This document shows positions 1 to 9,950 of a DNA stretch of 64,000 bases, piece by piece. The DNA lies in NCBI RefSeq assembly GCF_000190595.1, contig NC_015167.1, forward strand, positions 248,001 to 312,000. The letters are read 5' to 3'. The position numbers and the translations under genes are program-made. The stretch is from Cellulophaga lytica DSM 7489 (GTDB lineage Bacteria; Bacteroidota; Bacteroidia; Flavobacteriales; Flavobacteriaceae). The number at the start of each line of letters is the position of its first letter. Within the stretch, counting starts at the first letter, position 1. The notes beneath the pieces are model-generated. The model searched no databases, was not told where the DNA came from, and saw nothing but the letters and a program-made list of their open reading frames with translations.

Positions 1-2
1 AC

Positions 3-1184
3 ATTGCTAAAGATTGTAAAGATGCTGGTGTACATTGGAACTTGGCTCCAGTTGTAGACATTAATAACAATCCTAAAAATCCGGTAATTGGCTATAGGTC
101 TTTTGGAGAAAACAAAGAACTAGTAACTAAAAATGCCATTGCTTTTGTTAATGGTATGCAAAGCCAAGGTATTATTAGCTGTCTTAAACACTTTCCAGGT
201 CACGGAGACACAGCTACTGACTCGCACATTGGATTGCCTGTAATAAATAAGTCCAAAGAAGCTTTATTAGCAAATGAGTTATACCCTTTTCAGCAACTTA
301 TAAATAACGGAATAGAAAGCGTAATGATAGGCCATTTGGCTGTACCTTCACTAACCGAAGAAAAAAATACACCTACTACCCTATCTAAAAAAACAATAAA
401 AGGACTTTTAAGAGGAGAAATGAATTTTAATAATGTAGTAATTTCTGACGCCTTAAATATGCGTAGTGTATCTAAACTATACCCTACCAAAGGAGAATTG
501 GAGTGGATTGCCTTTGATGCTGGTAATGATGTACTATGTTTTGCAGAAAATACTAAAGAAGGTATTGCTACTATTTTAAAAAATGCCACAGAGCAACAAA
601 TTGAAGAAAGCTTTAAAAGAGTGTGGCAGCTTAAAGAAAAAGCAATGAATACTATTGTTAGTCCGTCTAAAGAGTATTACACTTCAAAAAGTTTAAACAC
701 AAAATTAGCTGCAGAAAGTTTAACTGCTGTTAAAGGTGATACCAATACGATTACTAATTTTAAGTCTGATGGATTTGCTGGTATTGAGATAACTAGTAAT
801 AAAGAGAATCTTTTTTTTAATACGATAAAAGAAGAATTAAAATTTACTAGCTACAACACAACCAAAACTACAGTATCTAAAATAAAAGATGCTGTAAAAA
901 CTGAAGAAAATATAGTTGTAGCTTTATATCCGCCAAGTATTAAACCTAAAAATAACTTTGGAATTTCTGATAATGAATTACAGTTATTAACCAATTTAAT
1001 GGCTACTAAAAATGTAATACTATATGTATTTGGTAACCCTTATGTACTAACTACAATAGATACTAGTAATGCTAAAAATATAATAGTTGCATACCAAGAC
1101 TTTCCTGTTTTTCAGGAATATGCTGCAGAACATTTTTTAGAAAAGGTAAATGCTAAAGGAAAACTATCCGTTTCAATAGATTAA
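3..1184 (+). CDS. GH3 beta-N-acetylglucosaminidase (NagZ-like), 5' end missing
   Basis: The gene enters from the left edge; an open frame runs from base 3, so about 393 C-terminal residues are seen. The stretch KHFPGHGDTATDSHIGLP is the signature of the GH3 N-acetylhexosaminidase branch, whose flexible loop carries the catalytic Asp-His pair, and VVISDALNM holds the expected nucleophile Asp. The family removes GlcNAc from peptidoglycan fragments. The roughly 170 residues after the barrel form an extra C-terminal domain, so it is longer than the minimal NagZ of Proteobacteria. Its stop is 3 bases before anmK, whose product handles the anhydro-MurNAc that such an enzyme helps release. This pairing supports a role in cell-wall recycling. 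Whether it is periplasmic or cytoplasmic cannot be judged without the N terminus. Confidence 0.9.
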   Translation: MAKDCKDAGVHWNLAPVVDINNNPKNPVIGYRSFGENKELVTKNAIAFVNGMQSQGIISCLKHFPGHGDTATDSHIGLPVINKSKEALLANELYPFQQLINNGIESVMIGHLAVPSLTEEKNTPTTLSKKTIKGLLRGEMNFNNVVISDALNMRSVSKLYPTKGELEWIAFDAGNDVLCFAENTKEGIATILKNATEQQIEESFKRVWQLKEKAMNTIVSPSKEYYTSKSLNTKLAAESLTAVKGDTNTITNFKSDGFAGIEITSNKENLFFNTIKEELKFTSYNTTKTTVSKIKDAVKTEENIVVALYPPSIKPKNNFGISDNELQLLTNLMATKNVILYVFGNPYVLTTIDTSNAKNIIVAYQDFPVFQEYAAEHFLEKVNAKGKLSVSID

Positions 1185-1187
1185 TTT

Positions 1188-2264
1188 ATGCATACATACA
1201 ACGTAATAGGGTTAATGTCTGGCACGTCTTTAGATGGTTTAGACCTTGCGTATTGTCAGTTTTTAATAAAGGATAAAGATTGGGAATTTAAAATCCTAAA
1301 CACAAAAAGTGTAGATTATACGCCTCAATTTAAAGCGCAATTAAAAAATGCTATAAATTTAGCTGTTCCAGAGTTTACAGAGCTGCATAACTTTTATGGC
1401 TCTTGGCTAGGGGAACAGGTAAATTTATTTATTAAAGACTATAATTTACAAGTAGACTTTATTGCTAGTCACGGACATACTACACACCATAAACCAGAAA
1501 AGGGTTTTACTTTACAAATTGGATCTGGACAACATTTGGCAAATGTCTGCGGCATAAAAACTATTTGTGATTTTAGAAGTAATGATGTTGCCCTTGGCGG
1601 ACAAGGTGCTCCGTTAGTGCCAATTGGCGATATGCATTTATTTTCTGAATATGATTTTTGTCTTAACCTAGGAGGTATTAGCAATGTATCATTTCAACAA
1701 AACAATAAAAGAGTAGCTTATGATATAGGCATAGCTAATATGGCCTTAAACTATATTACCAATAAAATAAATTTAGCTTACGACAAAAATGGGGAACTCG
1801 GTAAAAGTGGTGTTTTAAATAAGGAGTTATTTTATACTTTAAATAACCTAACTTACTACAAACTACCTTACCCAAAATCTACAGGATATGAGTGGTTTAA
1901 AAAAGAAATTATTCCTGTTTTAGAAAACACTAAAGACACAACAGAAAATATTTTACACACTTTAATACAGCATATATGTAGTAGCATTTCTAATGATTTG
2001 TTGGCTGCATCTACAAAAAAAAATAACACATTATTAGTTACTGGAGGCGGCGCTTTAAATGGCTTTTTAATGAATACTTTAAAAAGTAAATTAGGAACTA
2101 GTTTTACAATAGATACCACATCTAAAACTGTAATAGAATTTAAAGAAGCATTAATTTTCGCTTTTATGGGAGTATTGCGTCATTTAGAGCAACCAAATGC
2201 ATTAGCCTCTGTTACTGGTGCTAAAAAAGATTCTAGTTGTGGTGTAATATATATTCCGCAGTAA
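1188..2264 (+). CDS. anmK: Anhydro-N-acetylmuramic acid kinase
   Basis: The 358-residue product fits the AnmK family, which opens 1,6-anhydro-MurNAc and phosphorylates it to MurNAc-6-phosphate. Visible motifs are MSGTSLDGLDLAYC near the N terminus (phosphate-binding loop of the ASKHA fold), GHTTHHKP, NLGGISNVS and VTGGGALNGFL near the C terminus. The segment that reads DTGPGN in enterobacterial enzymes is DIGIAN here, keeping the Asp and Asn. The ATG lies 3 bases after the GH3 stop, so the two genes are almost certainly co-transcribed as a peptidoglycan recycling pair. The 3' end is 3 bases from the convergent MFS gene with no terminator between. Confidence 0.93.
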   Translation: MHTYNVIGLMSGTSLDGLDLAYCQFLIKDKDWEFKILNTKSVDYTPQFKAQLKNAINLAVPEFTELHNFYGSWLGEQVNLFIKDYNLQVDFIASHGHTTHHKPEKGFTLQIGSGQHLANVCGIKTICDFRSNDVALGGQGAPLVPIGDMHLFSEYDFCLNLGGISNVSFQQNNKRVAYDIGIANMALNYITNKINLAYDKNGELGKSGVLNKELFYTLNNLTYYKLPYPKSTGYEWFKKEIIPVLENTKDTTENILHTLIQHICSSISNDLLAASTKKNNTLLVTGGGALNGFLMNTLKSKLGTSFTIDTTSKTVIEFKEALIFAFMGVLRHLEQPNALASVTGAKKDSSCGVIYIPQ

Positions 2265-2267
2265 AAC

Positions 2268-3479
2268 TTATTTAGACAAAGCAGCTGTTCTTGTTTTTTT
2301 AATAAGCATAAATATAAAAAGAGATAAACTACCACAAACAGCTAAACCTACAAACAAAGGTAATACTGTTGTATGCACATAACTACCTATTAGGGTTGCT
2401 ATTGGTATAGATATTAAAGTAGACACAAAACCATTTATAGCAGCACCAACACCTGCAATATGCCCAATAGGCTCCATTGCTACCGATCTAGAGTTACCCC
2501 AAATAAACCCTAAACAAAAAAACTGTATTGCTAAAAAGCCTATTAAAATTGGTAAAGGTGGGTTTGCTGCACCCCAAAATAAAATAGAATATGTTATACT
2601 TATTACACAAAACAAACTCAGTGCAATAAAAATTAATCTTCGCATTCCAAAGCGTAATACCAATGTACCATTTAAAAAAGTTGCAGAACCTATAGATACT
2701 GCCAAACCAGCAAATATATACGGAAACTCATTTACCAAGTTAAACTGATCTTCAAAAATATGTTGAGCCGCACTTAAATAAACCAAAAAGGCTCCAGTAA
2801 TTAATCCAGATATTAATGTAAAAGCAATAGTTTCCTTATATTTTACAAACTCCTTTAATCCATCTAAAAAAATAGACCACGTAAACGGAATTTTAAATTC
2901 TGGCTTAAGCGTTTCTTTTTGTCTTTTCCAAAACCAAATAGATACAATTAAAGCAAAAAATAATTGCACATAAAATATAGCTTGCCAATTGTACATATTT
3001 AATACAGTTTTTCCAACCGCTGGCGCTACAACAGGAACTAAAATAAAAAAGGCCGTTACAAAAGACATTATTTTTGCCATATAATCTCCTTTGTACATAT
3101 CTCTAATTATAGAAATTGTAATAGTTCTGGGTGCAGACAACCCTATTCCTTGAAAAATACGGCCAACTATCATAACCTCTAAAGATGTTGCATTTACGCA
3201 AACAATACTAGCTACAGTAAATATGGTAAATCCTGTATACACTATTGGTTTTCTACCATAACTGTCTGATAGCGGTCCAAAAAACAATTGACCAACACCT
3301 AAACCCAAAAATATCATTGTAATTAACATCTGATTTTTTGTGGGGTCAACACTATTTATAGCTTCTCCTATATAAGAAATTGCAGGTAACAAAGCATCTA
3401 TTGCTAAAGCCACAATAGACATTAACGATGCCATTAAGGCTACAAATTCAAACTGTTTTTTTGAAGAGTTTTTTTGCAT
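2268..3479 (-). CDS. MFS multidrug efflux transporter, Bcr/CflA type
   Basis: The 403-residue protein has about 12 hydrophobic segments and the MFS motif A loop (GPLSDSYGRKPIV) between helices 2 and 3, followed by IFQGIGLSAPRTITISIIRDMY, typical of the drug:H+ antiporter DHA1 Bcr/CflA group. It should sit in the inner membrane and export small toxic compounds; the substrate cannot be read from sequence. It is a single-gene unit, divergent from udk. A TATTTTTG promoter element on the minus strand at 3484-3491 ends only 4 bases before the ATG, so the mRNA may have almost no leader. Confidence 0.85.
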   Translation of the reverse strand: MQKNSSKKQFEFVALMASLMSIVALAIDALLPAISYIGEAINSVDPTKNQMLITMIFLGLGVGQLFFGPLSDSYGRKPIVYTGFTIFTVASIVCVNATSLEVMIVGRIFQGIGLSAPRTITISIIRDMYKGDYMAKIMSFVTAFFILVPVVAPAVGKTVLNMYNWQAIFYVQLFFALIVSIWFWKRQKETLKPEFKIPFTWSIFLDGLKEFVKYKETIAFTLISGLITGAFLVYLSAAQHIFEDQFNLVNEFPYIFAGLAVSIGSATFLNGTLVLRFGMRRLIFIALSLFCVISITYSILFWGAANPPLPILIGFLAIQFFCLGFIWGNSRSVAMEPIGHIAGVGAAINGFVSTLISIPIATLIGSYVHTTVLPLFVGLAVCGSLSLFIFMLIKKTRTAALSK

Positions 3480-3483
3480 CCTG

Positions 3484-3491
3484 CAAAAATA
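3484..3491 (-). promoter_or_regulatory. Bacteroidota -7 element before the MFS gene
   Basis: TATTTTTG on the minus strand matches TAnnTTTG exactly. It ends 4 bases before the start codon, predicting a leaderless or near-leaderless transcript. No clear -33 TTG was seen. Confidence 0.5.
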
Positions 3492-3609
3492 ACTTACTTG
3501 CTTTAAAATAACAGGCTAACAACATTAAATTTTAAGTTAAAGTAAGTGCGTTTAACGTAATAAAATCAATACTAAACGTAATAATCAAAAATATATAATT
3601 GCAAAATTG

Positions 3610-3617
3610 TATTTTTG
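3610..3617 (+). promoter_or_regulatory. Bacteroidota -7 element before udk
   Basis: TATTTTTG matches TAnnTTTG exactly and lies 18 bases before the ATG at 3636. It overlaps the alternative TTG start at 3615, which argues for the ATG as the real start. Confidence 0.6.
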
Positions 3618-3635
3618 ACAAAAAAAAATAAATTT

Positions 3636-4244
3636 ATGTTAATAATTGGGATAGCTGGTGGTACTGGTTGCGGAAAAACAACTGTTGTAAACCAGATTAT
3701 TAATGAATTACCAGATGATGAAGTATGCGTAATTTCTCAAGACTCTTACTACAATGATCTTTCTCATTTACCATTAGAAGAAAGAAGAAAAACAAATTTT
3801 GACCACCCGCTTTCTATAGACTTTAAATTATTAAAGCAACATTTAGAAGAATTAAGACAAGGTAATACAATACAACAGCCTGTATATTCTTTTTTAGAGT
3901 GTAACAGAACAGCAGAAACTGTGCCTACAGAGCCTAGAAAAGTAGTAATTGTAGAGGGTATTTTAATTATGACAGATCCTGAAATTAGAAAAATGATGGA
4001 TATTAAGATTTTTGTACACGCAGATTCTGATGAGCGCTTAATTAGACGTATAAAAAGAGATGTTAATGAACGTGGCTGGAATTTAGATGAAACTCTAGAA
4101 AAATACCAAAGCACTATTAAACCAATGCATGCAGAGTTTATAGAACCTAGTAAAGAGTATGCAGATATTATTATACCTAACAACAAACACAATACAGTTG
4201 CTATAGATATTGTACGTACCATTATAAACGAAAAATTAGTGTAA
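3636..4244 (+). CDS. udk: Uridine kinase
   Basis: The 202-residue P-loop kinase phosphorylates uridine and cytidine in pyrimidine salvage. The N terminus MLIIGIAGGTGCGKTTVV carries the Walker A loop; SQDSYYNDLSHL, FDHPLSID and VEGILIM are the family's substrate-binding and lid segments, and RRIKRDVNERG is the usual Arg-rich motif. I chose the ATG at 3636 over an in-frame TTG at 3615 because the latter overlaps the promoter and adds seven residues (MTKKNKF) not needed by the fold. The FtsB-like gene starts 7 bases downstream, and the following mutase genes overlap each other, so udk heads a four-gene operon. Confidence 0.95.
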   Translation: MLIIGIAGGTGCGKTTVVNQIINELPDDEVCVISQDSYYNDLSHLPLEERRKTNFDHPLSIDFKLLKQHLEELRQGNTIQQPVYSFLECNRTAETVPTEPRKVVIVEGILIMTDPEIRKMMDIKIFVHADSDERLIRRIKRDVNERGWNLDETLEKYQSTIKPMHAEFIEPSKEYADIIIPNNKHNTVAIDIVRTIINEKLV

Positions 4245-4251
4245 CTTTTAG

Positions 4252-4584
4252 ATGATATTTAAAAAGCTTAGAAATAAAAAATGGTTTGGTATAGCTACAA
4301 ATATGTATGTGCTAGTACTCACCGTTTTTGTTATTTGGATGATTTTTTTTGATACAAACTCGCTCTTTATCCACAACGAATTGCAAAACCAAATTGAAAG
4401 TTTAGAAAAGCAAAAAGAATACTTAAAGGATGAGATAGCAAGGGATAAAAAAATTATTGAAAAACTAAGCGACCCTAAAGAGTTAGAGAAATTTGCTCGT
4501 GAACAATACTTTCTTAAAAAGAAAGATGAAGAAATTTATTTAATAGAATACCAAGACAGCATAAAAACTAAAGAAGATGAGTAA
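4252..4584 (+). CDS. FtsB/DivIC-like septum formation initiator
   Basis: The 110-residue protein has a short basic cytoplasmic N terminus, one membrane helix (about residues 15-35) and a periplasmic coiled coil (ELQNQIESLEKQKEYLKDEI), then a KLSDPKELEKFAREQYFLKK segment typical of the DivIC/FtsB family (septum formation initiator). Such proteins bridge FtsL and FtsQ in the divisome. It lies 7 bases after udk and overlaps the mutase small subunit gene by 8 bases, so it is translationally linked to metabolic genes; the reason for that link is not evident. Confidence 0.85.
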   Translation: MIFKKLRNKKWFGIATNMYVLVLTVFVIWMIFFDTNSLFIHNELQNQIESLEKQKEYLKDEIARDKKIIEKLSDPKELEKFAREQYFLKKKDEEIYLIEYQDSIKTKEDE

Positions 4585-5941
4585 AACAAAATTATTTAAT
4601 GATTTTTCTGAAGTGACTACCAAGGAATGGAAACAAAAAATTCAGGTAGATTTAAAAGGTGCTGACTATAACAACACACTAGTTTGGAAATCTCCAGAAG
4701 ATATTAAAGTTAAGCCGTTTTATAACATAGATGATTTAGACGGAAAAACTACAAATATTAATACTCCAGATTGGAATATTGGTCAGGCTATTTTTGTGCA
4801 AAATGAAAATGCTTCAAACAAAAAAGCCTTAGATGTATTAGACAGAGGTGCAGAAGATTTAATTTTTACCATACCAAATGATAGTATTAAGATTGATGTG
4901 CTTTTAAAAAACATTGATCTTAAAAACAGAACGGTTTATTTTTTCTTTCAGTTTTTATCATCAGAATATATTAGCAAAATTGATGCATTTACCAAAGACC
5001 AATCTGTAACCGTACATTACAATATAGATATTATTGGTAATTTAGCTAGCTCTGGAAACTGGTTTCACAGCCTTGCTAAAGATCACCAAGAACTAGATAA
5101 AATTGCTGCAATTACCAGCACTAAAAATACTATAGGTGTAAACGTTAGCACATACCAAAATGCAGGCGCAACAATGGTACAACAGCTAGCTTATGCAATG
5201 GCACACGCAAATGAGTACTTAAATCATTTTAAAAACAGTACCATTCCTAATATAACATTTACTGTAAGCGTATCTGGCAACTACTTTTTTGAAATAGCAA
5301 AACTTAGAGCTTTACGTTTATTATGGAAAACACTAACTGCAGAATACAACACAAATGCAGACTGTACTATTTTAGCTCTGCCTAGTAAACGAAATAAAAC
5401 GTTGTACGATTATAATGTAAATATGCTACGTACAACTACAGAATGTATGGCAGCAAGTATGGGTGGTGCAAATACAATTTACAACTTAGCTTATGATGCT
5501 ATTTACCATAAAGATAATGAGTTTGGAGAACGTATTGCACGTAACCAATTACTTATTTTAAAAAAGGAAAGTTATTTAGATGTGGTAAACAACCCTGCAG
5601 ATGGTGCATATTATATAGAGTCTCTAACGCATCAATTAGCAGAAAAAGCGTTAGAACTTTTTAAATCTGTAGAAGCAACAGGCGGGTTTTTATCAAACTT
5701 AAAATCTCATCAAATACAGAAAAAAATAAAAGAAAGTGCCGCTAAAGAACAAGAACTTTTTAATACAGAAAAAGAAGTTTTGGTTGGCACCAATAAATAT
5801 CAAAATAAGGAAGACAAAATTAAGGAAGACTTAGAGTTATACCCTTTTGTAAAAACAAATGCACGTAAAACTTTAATAGAACCAATTATTGAAAAGAGAT
5901 TGGCAGAAAGCCTAGAACAAAACAGATTAAAAGATGAGTAG
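4577..5941 (+). CDS. mutA: Methylmalonyl-CoA mutase small subunit, short form
   Basis: The 454-residue product matches the catalytic-barrel region of methylmalonyl-CoA mutase ([58 protein letters not shown]). The small subunit is non-catalytic and pairs with the large subunit in converting methylmalonyl-CoA to succinyl-CoA. Small subunits in many bacteria exceed 600 residues because of a degenerate C-terminal B12-like domain; here the protein stops soon after the barrel, so that domain is absent. The stop is not followed by a remnant: the next gene starts inside its last codons (8-base overlap), so this is a settled short form and not a frameshift. Confidence 0.9.
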   Translation: MSKTKLFNDFSEVTTKEWKQKIQVDLKGADYNNTLVWKSPEDIKVKPFYNIDDLDGKTTNINTPDWNIGQAIFVQNENASNKKALDVLDRGAEDLIFTIPNDSIKIDVLLKNIDLKNRTVYFFFQFLSSEYISKIDAFTKDQSVTVHYNIDIIGNLASSGNWFHSLAKDHQELDKIAAITSTKNTIGVNVSTYQNAGATMVQQLAYAMAHANEYLNHFKNSTIPNITFTVSVSGNYFFEIAKLRALRLLWKTLTAEYNTNADCTILALPSKRNKTLYDYNVNMLRTTTECMAASMGGANTIYNLAYDAIYHKDNEFGERIARNQLLILKKESYLDVVNNPADGAYYIESLTHQLAEKALELFKSVEATGGFLSNLKSHQIQKKIKESAAKEQELFNTEKEVLVGTNKYQNKEDKIKEDLELYPFVKTNARKTLIEPIIEKRLAESLEQNRLKDE

Positions 5942-8081
5942 AAAAGATTTACAACACTTAGAACTAAATATAGATAACAGTGCTAAAAAATCTGATACTT
6001 CAATTTTTAACACTGCAGAAGGTATTCCTGTAAAAAAAACATACACTAAACAAGATTTAAAAGGCGTAGAACATTTAAACTTTGCTGCTGGTTTGGCTCC
6101 AAACTTACGGGGCCCATACTCTACTATGTATGTGCGTAGACCATGGACAATAAGGCAATATGCTGGTTTTTCTACTGCAGAAGAGAGTAATGCTTTTTAC
6201 AGACGTAATTTAGCTGCTGGCCAAAAAGGGTTATCTGTTGCTTTTGATTTACCTACGCATAGAGGGTATGATAGTGACCACGAACGTGTAGTTGGAGATG
6301 TTGGTAAAGCTGGCGTTGCCATTGACTCTGTAGAGGATATGAAAATTTTATTTGGTGGTATTCCGCTAGATAAAATGTCGGTTTCTATGACTATGAATGG
6401 TGCTGTTTTGCCCATTTTAGCGTTTTATATTGTTGCTGCACAAGAACAAGGTGTTGCGTTAGACCAATTAGCAGGTACTATACAAAATGATATTCTAAAA
6501 GAGTTTATGGTGCGTAATACATACATTTACCCACCTACACCATCTATGCAAATTATTGCAGATATTTTTGAGTACACTAGCCAGTTTATGCCTAAATTTA
6601 ACAGTATAAGTATCTCTGGCTACCATATGCAAGAGGCTGGTGCAACAGCAGATATAGAACTTGCTTATACCTTAGCAGATGGTTTAGAATATATTAAAAC
6701 CGGACTAAAAACTGGTATGGATATAGATAGTTTTGCTCCTCGCCTATCTTTCTTTTGGGCTATAGGAATGAACCATTTTATGGAAGTTGCAAAACTACGT
6801 GCTGGCCGTATGCTATGGGCTAAACTGGTAAAGCAATTTAACCCAAAAAATCAAAAATCTTTAGCATTACGTACACATTGCCAAACTAGTGGTTGGAGCT
6901 TAACAGAGCAAGACCCATTTAACAATGTTGCCAGAACCACAATAGAAGCTGCCGCTGCTACCTTTGGAGGTACGCAAAGTTTACACACCAATGCTTTGGA
7001 TGAAGCAATTGCTCTACCAACAGATTTTTCGGCTAGAATTGCACGTAACACACAAATTTACTTGCAAGAAGAAACTAAAATTACAAAAACTGTAGATCCT
7101 TGGGCTGGTAGTTATTATGTAGAAAAACTTACTGAAGAAATTGCACAAAAAGCTTGGACACTAATTGAAGAGGTGGAAGAATTAGGGGGTATGACCAAAG
7201 CTATAGAGGCTGGTATACCTAAAATGAGAATAGAAGAAGCCGCTGCAAAAAAACAAGCTCGTATAGATAGTAATGAAGATGTAATTGTTGGTGTAAATAA
7301 ATACCAATTAGAGAACGAAGATGATTTACACATTTTAGAGGTAGATAATGAGCAAGTACGCAAGCAACAAGTAGAGAGACTTTCACAAATTAAAAGCACC
7401 AGAAATGCTAAGTTAGTTACGCAAGCTTTAGAAAATTTAACTAAAGCTGCCCAACAAAGTAAAAATAACACTACTAGTAAAGAACCTAATAAAAATTTAC
7501 TAGCTTTAGCTGTAGAAGCTGCTAAACACAGAGCAACATTAGGAGAAATTAGTGATGCTTTAGAAAAAGTTTATGGCAGACACAAAGCAAAAATACAATC
7601 ATTTACAGGCGTGTATTCTAAAGAAATTAAAAACGATGAAAGCTTTAAAAAAGCTTTAACAATGGCAGATGCTTTTGCTGAAACCGAAGGAAGAAGACCA
7701 AGAATTATGGTTGCTAAAATGGGACAAGATGGTCATGACCGTGGTGCAAAAGTAGTTGCTACTGGTTACGCAGACTTAGGTTTTGATGTAGATATAGGTC
7801 CACTTTTCCAAACACCAGAAGAAGCTGCCAAACAAGCCGTAGAAAATGATGTACATATATTAGGTGTTTCTTCATTAGCTGCTGGTCATAAAACTCTTGT
7901 ACCTGCAGTTATTAAAGAACTTAAAAAACACGGCAGAGAAGATATAATGGTAATTGTTGGTGGTGTAGTGCCTAAACAAGATTACCAGTTTTTGTTTGAC
8001 GCAGGAGCTGTTGCTGTTTTTGGACCTGGAACAAAAATTAGTGATGCAGCTATTCAAATTTTAGAAATTTTAATGGCATAA
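5934..8081 (+). CDS. mutB: Methylmalonyl-CoA mutase large (B12-binding) subunit
   Basis: The 715-residue catalytic subunit interconverts methylmalonyl-CoA and succinyl-CoA using adenosylcobalamin. The N-terminal two thirds is the substrate barrel ([43 protein letters not shown]). A linker leads to a B12-binding domain from about residue 580: DGHDRG with the cobalt-ligating His at residue 601, then GVSSLAAGH and IVGGVVP, the standard base-off/His-on motifs. It overlaps the small subunit gene by 8 bases. No MeaB chaperone or epimerase gene is seen nearby. A weak hairpin at 8166-8192 may end the operon. Confidence 0.96.
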   Translation: MSRKDLQHLELNIDNSAKKSDTSIFNTAEGIPVKKTYTKQDLKGVEHLNFAAGLAPNLRGPYSTMYVRRPWTIRQYAGFSTAEESNAFYRRNLAAGQKGLSVAFDLPTHRGYDSDHERVVGDVGKAGVAIDSVEDMKILFGGIPLDKMSVSMTMNGAVLPILAFYIVAAQEQGVALDQLAGTIQNDILKEFMVRNTYIYPPTPSMQIIADIFEYTSQFMPKFNSISISGYHMQEAGATADIELAYTLADGLEYIKTGLKTGMDIDSFAPRLSFFWAIGMNHFMEVAKLRAGRMLWAKLVKQFNPKNQKSLALRTHCQTSGWSLTEQDPFNNVARTTIEAAAATFGGTQSLHTNALDEAIALPTDFSARIARNTQIYLQEETKITKTVDPWAGSYYVEKLTEEIAQKAWTLIEEVEELGGMTKAIEAGIPKMRIEEAAAKKQARIDSNEDVIVGVNKYQLENEDDLHILEVDNEQVRKQQVERLSQIKSTRNAKLVTQALENLTKAAQQSKNNTTSKEPNKNLLALAVEAAKHRATLGEISDALEKVYGRHKAKIQSFTGVYSKEIKNDESFKKALTMADAFAETEGRRPRIMVAKMGQDGHDRGAKVVATGYADLGFDVDIGPLFQTPEEAAKQAVENDVHILGVSSLAAGHKTLVPAVIKELKKHGREDIMVIVGGVVPKQDYQFLFDAGAVAVFGPGTKISDAAIQILEILMA

Positions 8082-8165
8082 TTTTTTGCCCTTGTTTTAA
8101 AATAAAATGCGCTGAAAATGAGTTAAAAAATTAATATTTAACCGTAATTTTGGCGCTATAAAAAC

Positions 8166-8192
8166 AAAAACAGCTGTGTATAGCTGCTTTTT
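8166..8192 (+). terminator. Possible terminator after the mutase operon
   Basis: CAGCT and AGCTG arms with an A-rich flank on the left, a 6-base loop and a T-run on the right. The stem is short, with one unpaired base before the T-run, so it is only a candidate. It lies between mutB and parA. Confidence 0.4.
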
Positions 8193-8265
8193 ATTTACAA
8201 ACTATTAACAACTTCGGTTTTATATAGTCGTAAAAAAGTGTATTTTTAGCCTCACTAAACTTACT

Positions 8266-9045
8266 ATGACAATGGGCAAAATAATAGCCATAGCTAACCA
8301 AAAAGGTGGAGTTGGAAAAACAACCACCTCTGTTAATCTTGCAGCTTCTTTAGGCGTACTAGAGAAAAAAGTACTGCTAATAGATGCAGATCCCCAAGCA
8401 AACGCAACTTCTGGCTTAGGTATAGATGTTGAAAGTGTTGAAGTTGGTACGTATGAATTGTTAGAGCACACCAAATCTGCTTCTGAAACAATTATGTCTA
8501 CCACATCTCCTAATGTAGATTTAATTCCGTCTCATATTGACTTAGTTGCAATTGAGATAGAATTAGTAGACAAGGAACAACGGGAGTATATGATGCGCAA
8601 AGCAATTGGTGAACTTAAAGATAAGTACGACTATATTCTTATAGATTGTGCTCCTTCCTTAGGACTTTTAACGCTAAATGCACTAACAGCGTCTGACTCT
8701 GTTGTAATTCCAATACAATGTGAGTATTTTGCATTAGAAGGACTTGGTAAATTGTTAAATACTATTAAAAGTGTGCAAAAAATTCATAATCCAGAATTAG
8801 ATATTGAAGGTTTACTACTTACAATGTTTGACTCTAGATTAAGATTATCTAACCAAGTAGTAGAAGAAGTTAAAAAACATTTCTCCGAAATGGTTTTTGA
8901 TACTATTATACAAAGAAATGTTAGATTAAGTGAAGCTCCTAGTTACGGTGAAAGCATTATTAAGTATGATGCCAGTAGTAAAGGTGCTGCCAATTACTTA
9001 AATTTGGCAAACGAAATAATGAAAAAAAATAAGGAGAAAGTATAA
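8266..9045 (+). CDS. parA: ParA family chromosome-partitioning ATPase
   Basis: The 259-residue protein begins MTMGKIIAIANQKGGVGKTT, the deviant Walker A of ParA/Soj/MinD ATPases, followed by LLIDADPQANATSGLG (A') and YILIDCAPSLGLLTLNAL (Walker B). It forms ATP-dependent dimers on DNA and moves ParB-parS complexes toward the cell pole. A second ATG at 8272 (MGKII...) is an equally reasonable start. The stop overlaps the parB ATG by one base. No perfect parS palindrome of the Bacillus TGTTCCACGTGGAACA type was found by eye in the window. Confidence 0.95.
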   Translation: MTMGKIIAIANQKGGVGKTTTSVNLAASLGVLEKKVLLIDADPQANATSGLGIDVESVEVGTYELLEHTKSASETIMSTTSPNVDLIPSHIDLVAIEIELVDKEQREYMMRKAIGELKDKYDYILIDCAPSLGLLTLNALTASDSVVIPIQCEYFALEGLGKLLNTIKSVQKIHNPELDIEGLLLTMFDSRLRLSNQVVEEVKKHFSEMVFDTIIQRNVRLSEAPSYGESIIKYDASSKGAANYLNLANEIMKKNKEKV

Positions 9046-9950
9046 TGGCGAAAGCAACAAAAAAACAGGCTCTTGGTAGAGGTTTATCTGCCTTACTTAA
9101 AGATCCTGAAAATGATATTAATTCTGCTGATGATAAAAATGCAGACAAGGTTGTTGGTAATATAATTGAATTAGATTTAGATTTAATAGAAGTTAACCCT
9201 TTTCAGCCAAGATCTCATTTTAATGAAGAAGCTTTAGTAGAACTTTCTACATCTATAAAAGAACTAGGTGTTATACAGCCTATTACTGTACGTAAATTAG
9301 AATTTAACAAGTACCAACTTGTTTCTGGTGAACGTAGATTTAGAGCTTCTAAACTACTTGGTTTAGAAACAATACCTGCATACATAAGAATTGCTAACGA
9401 CCAAGAATCCTTAGAAATGGCTTTGGTAGAAAATATCCAAAGGCAAGACTTAGATCCTATAGAGATTGCATTATCCTACCAAAGATTAATAGACGAAATA
9501 CAACTTACTCAAGAAAAAATGAGTGAGCGTGTTGGTAAAAAAAGATCTACCATAACAAACTATTTACGTCTTTTAAAATTAGATCCTATTATACAAACCG
9601 GAATTAGAGATGGTTTTGTTAGTATGGGCCACGGTAGAGCATTAATAAATGTTGAGAAAAAATCTGATCAGATAGATTTGTACGAGAAAATTGTAGCCAA
9701 TAATTTATCTGTAAGAGAAACTGAAAAAGCTGTAAAAGAACACCAAGAAGGTGGTAAGTCTGCAAAACCTACTGCAAAAAAAACTACTAAATCTCCAGAT
9801 TTTGTAAAAGAAGGCTCTGCTAAAATAGAAAAACATTTAGCCACCAAAGTAGCCGTAACTGCTACAGAAAAAGGAAAAGGAAAAATTACAATTTCGTTTA
9901 CTTCTGCAGAGGATTTTGATCGATTAAAAAAATTAATTACTGGTGCTTAA
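9045..9950 (+). CDS. parB: ParB/Spo0J chromosome-partitioning protein
   Basis: The 301-residue DNA-binding CTPase starts with the ALGRGLSALL box used to contact ParA. It then has the ParB nuclease-like domain (NPFQPRSHF, LVSGERRFRASKLLG, EMALVENIQRQDLDPIE), a helix-turn-helix (MSERVGKKRSTITNYLRLL) that reads parS, and a Lys-rich linker before a C-terminal dimerisation domain. GERRFRA is the CTP-binding and spreading motif of the family. It overlaps parA by one base and the DUF5683 gene by 8 bases. AAGGAG at 9031-9036 resembles a Shine-Dalgarno site but also encodes the end of ParA, so its role is doubtful. Confidence 0.95.
   Translation: MAKATKKQALGRGLSALLKDPENDINSADDKNADKVVGNIIELDLDLIEVNPFQPRSHFNEEALVELSTSIKELGVIQPITVRKLEFNKYQLVSGERRFRASKLLGLETIPAYIRIANDQESLEMALVENIQRQDLDPIEIALSYQRLIDEIQLTQEKMSERVGKKRSTITNYLRLLKLDPIIQTGIRDGFVSMGHGRALINVEKKSDQIDLYEKIVANNLSVRETEKAVKEHQEGGKSAKPTAKKTTKSPDFVKEGSAKIEKHLATKVAVTATEKGKGKITISFTSAEDFDRLKKLITGA

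Noticed and set aside
3764-4222. A 152-codon frame opposite udk
   Set aside because: It is antisense to a well-conserved uridine kinase and its translation has no family features. Other long antisense frames in the window were dismissed for the same reason.
8082-8265. parS or origin elements near parAB
   Set aside because: No parS-like 16-base palindrome or cluster of DnaA boxes was seen here or elsewhere in the window.
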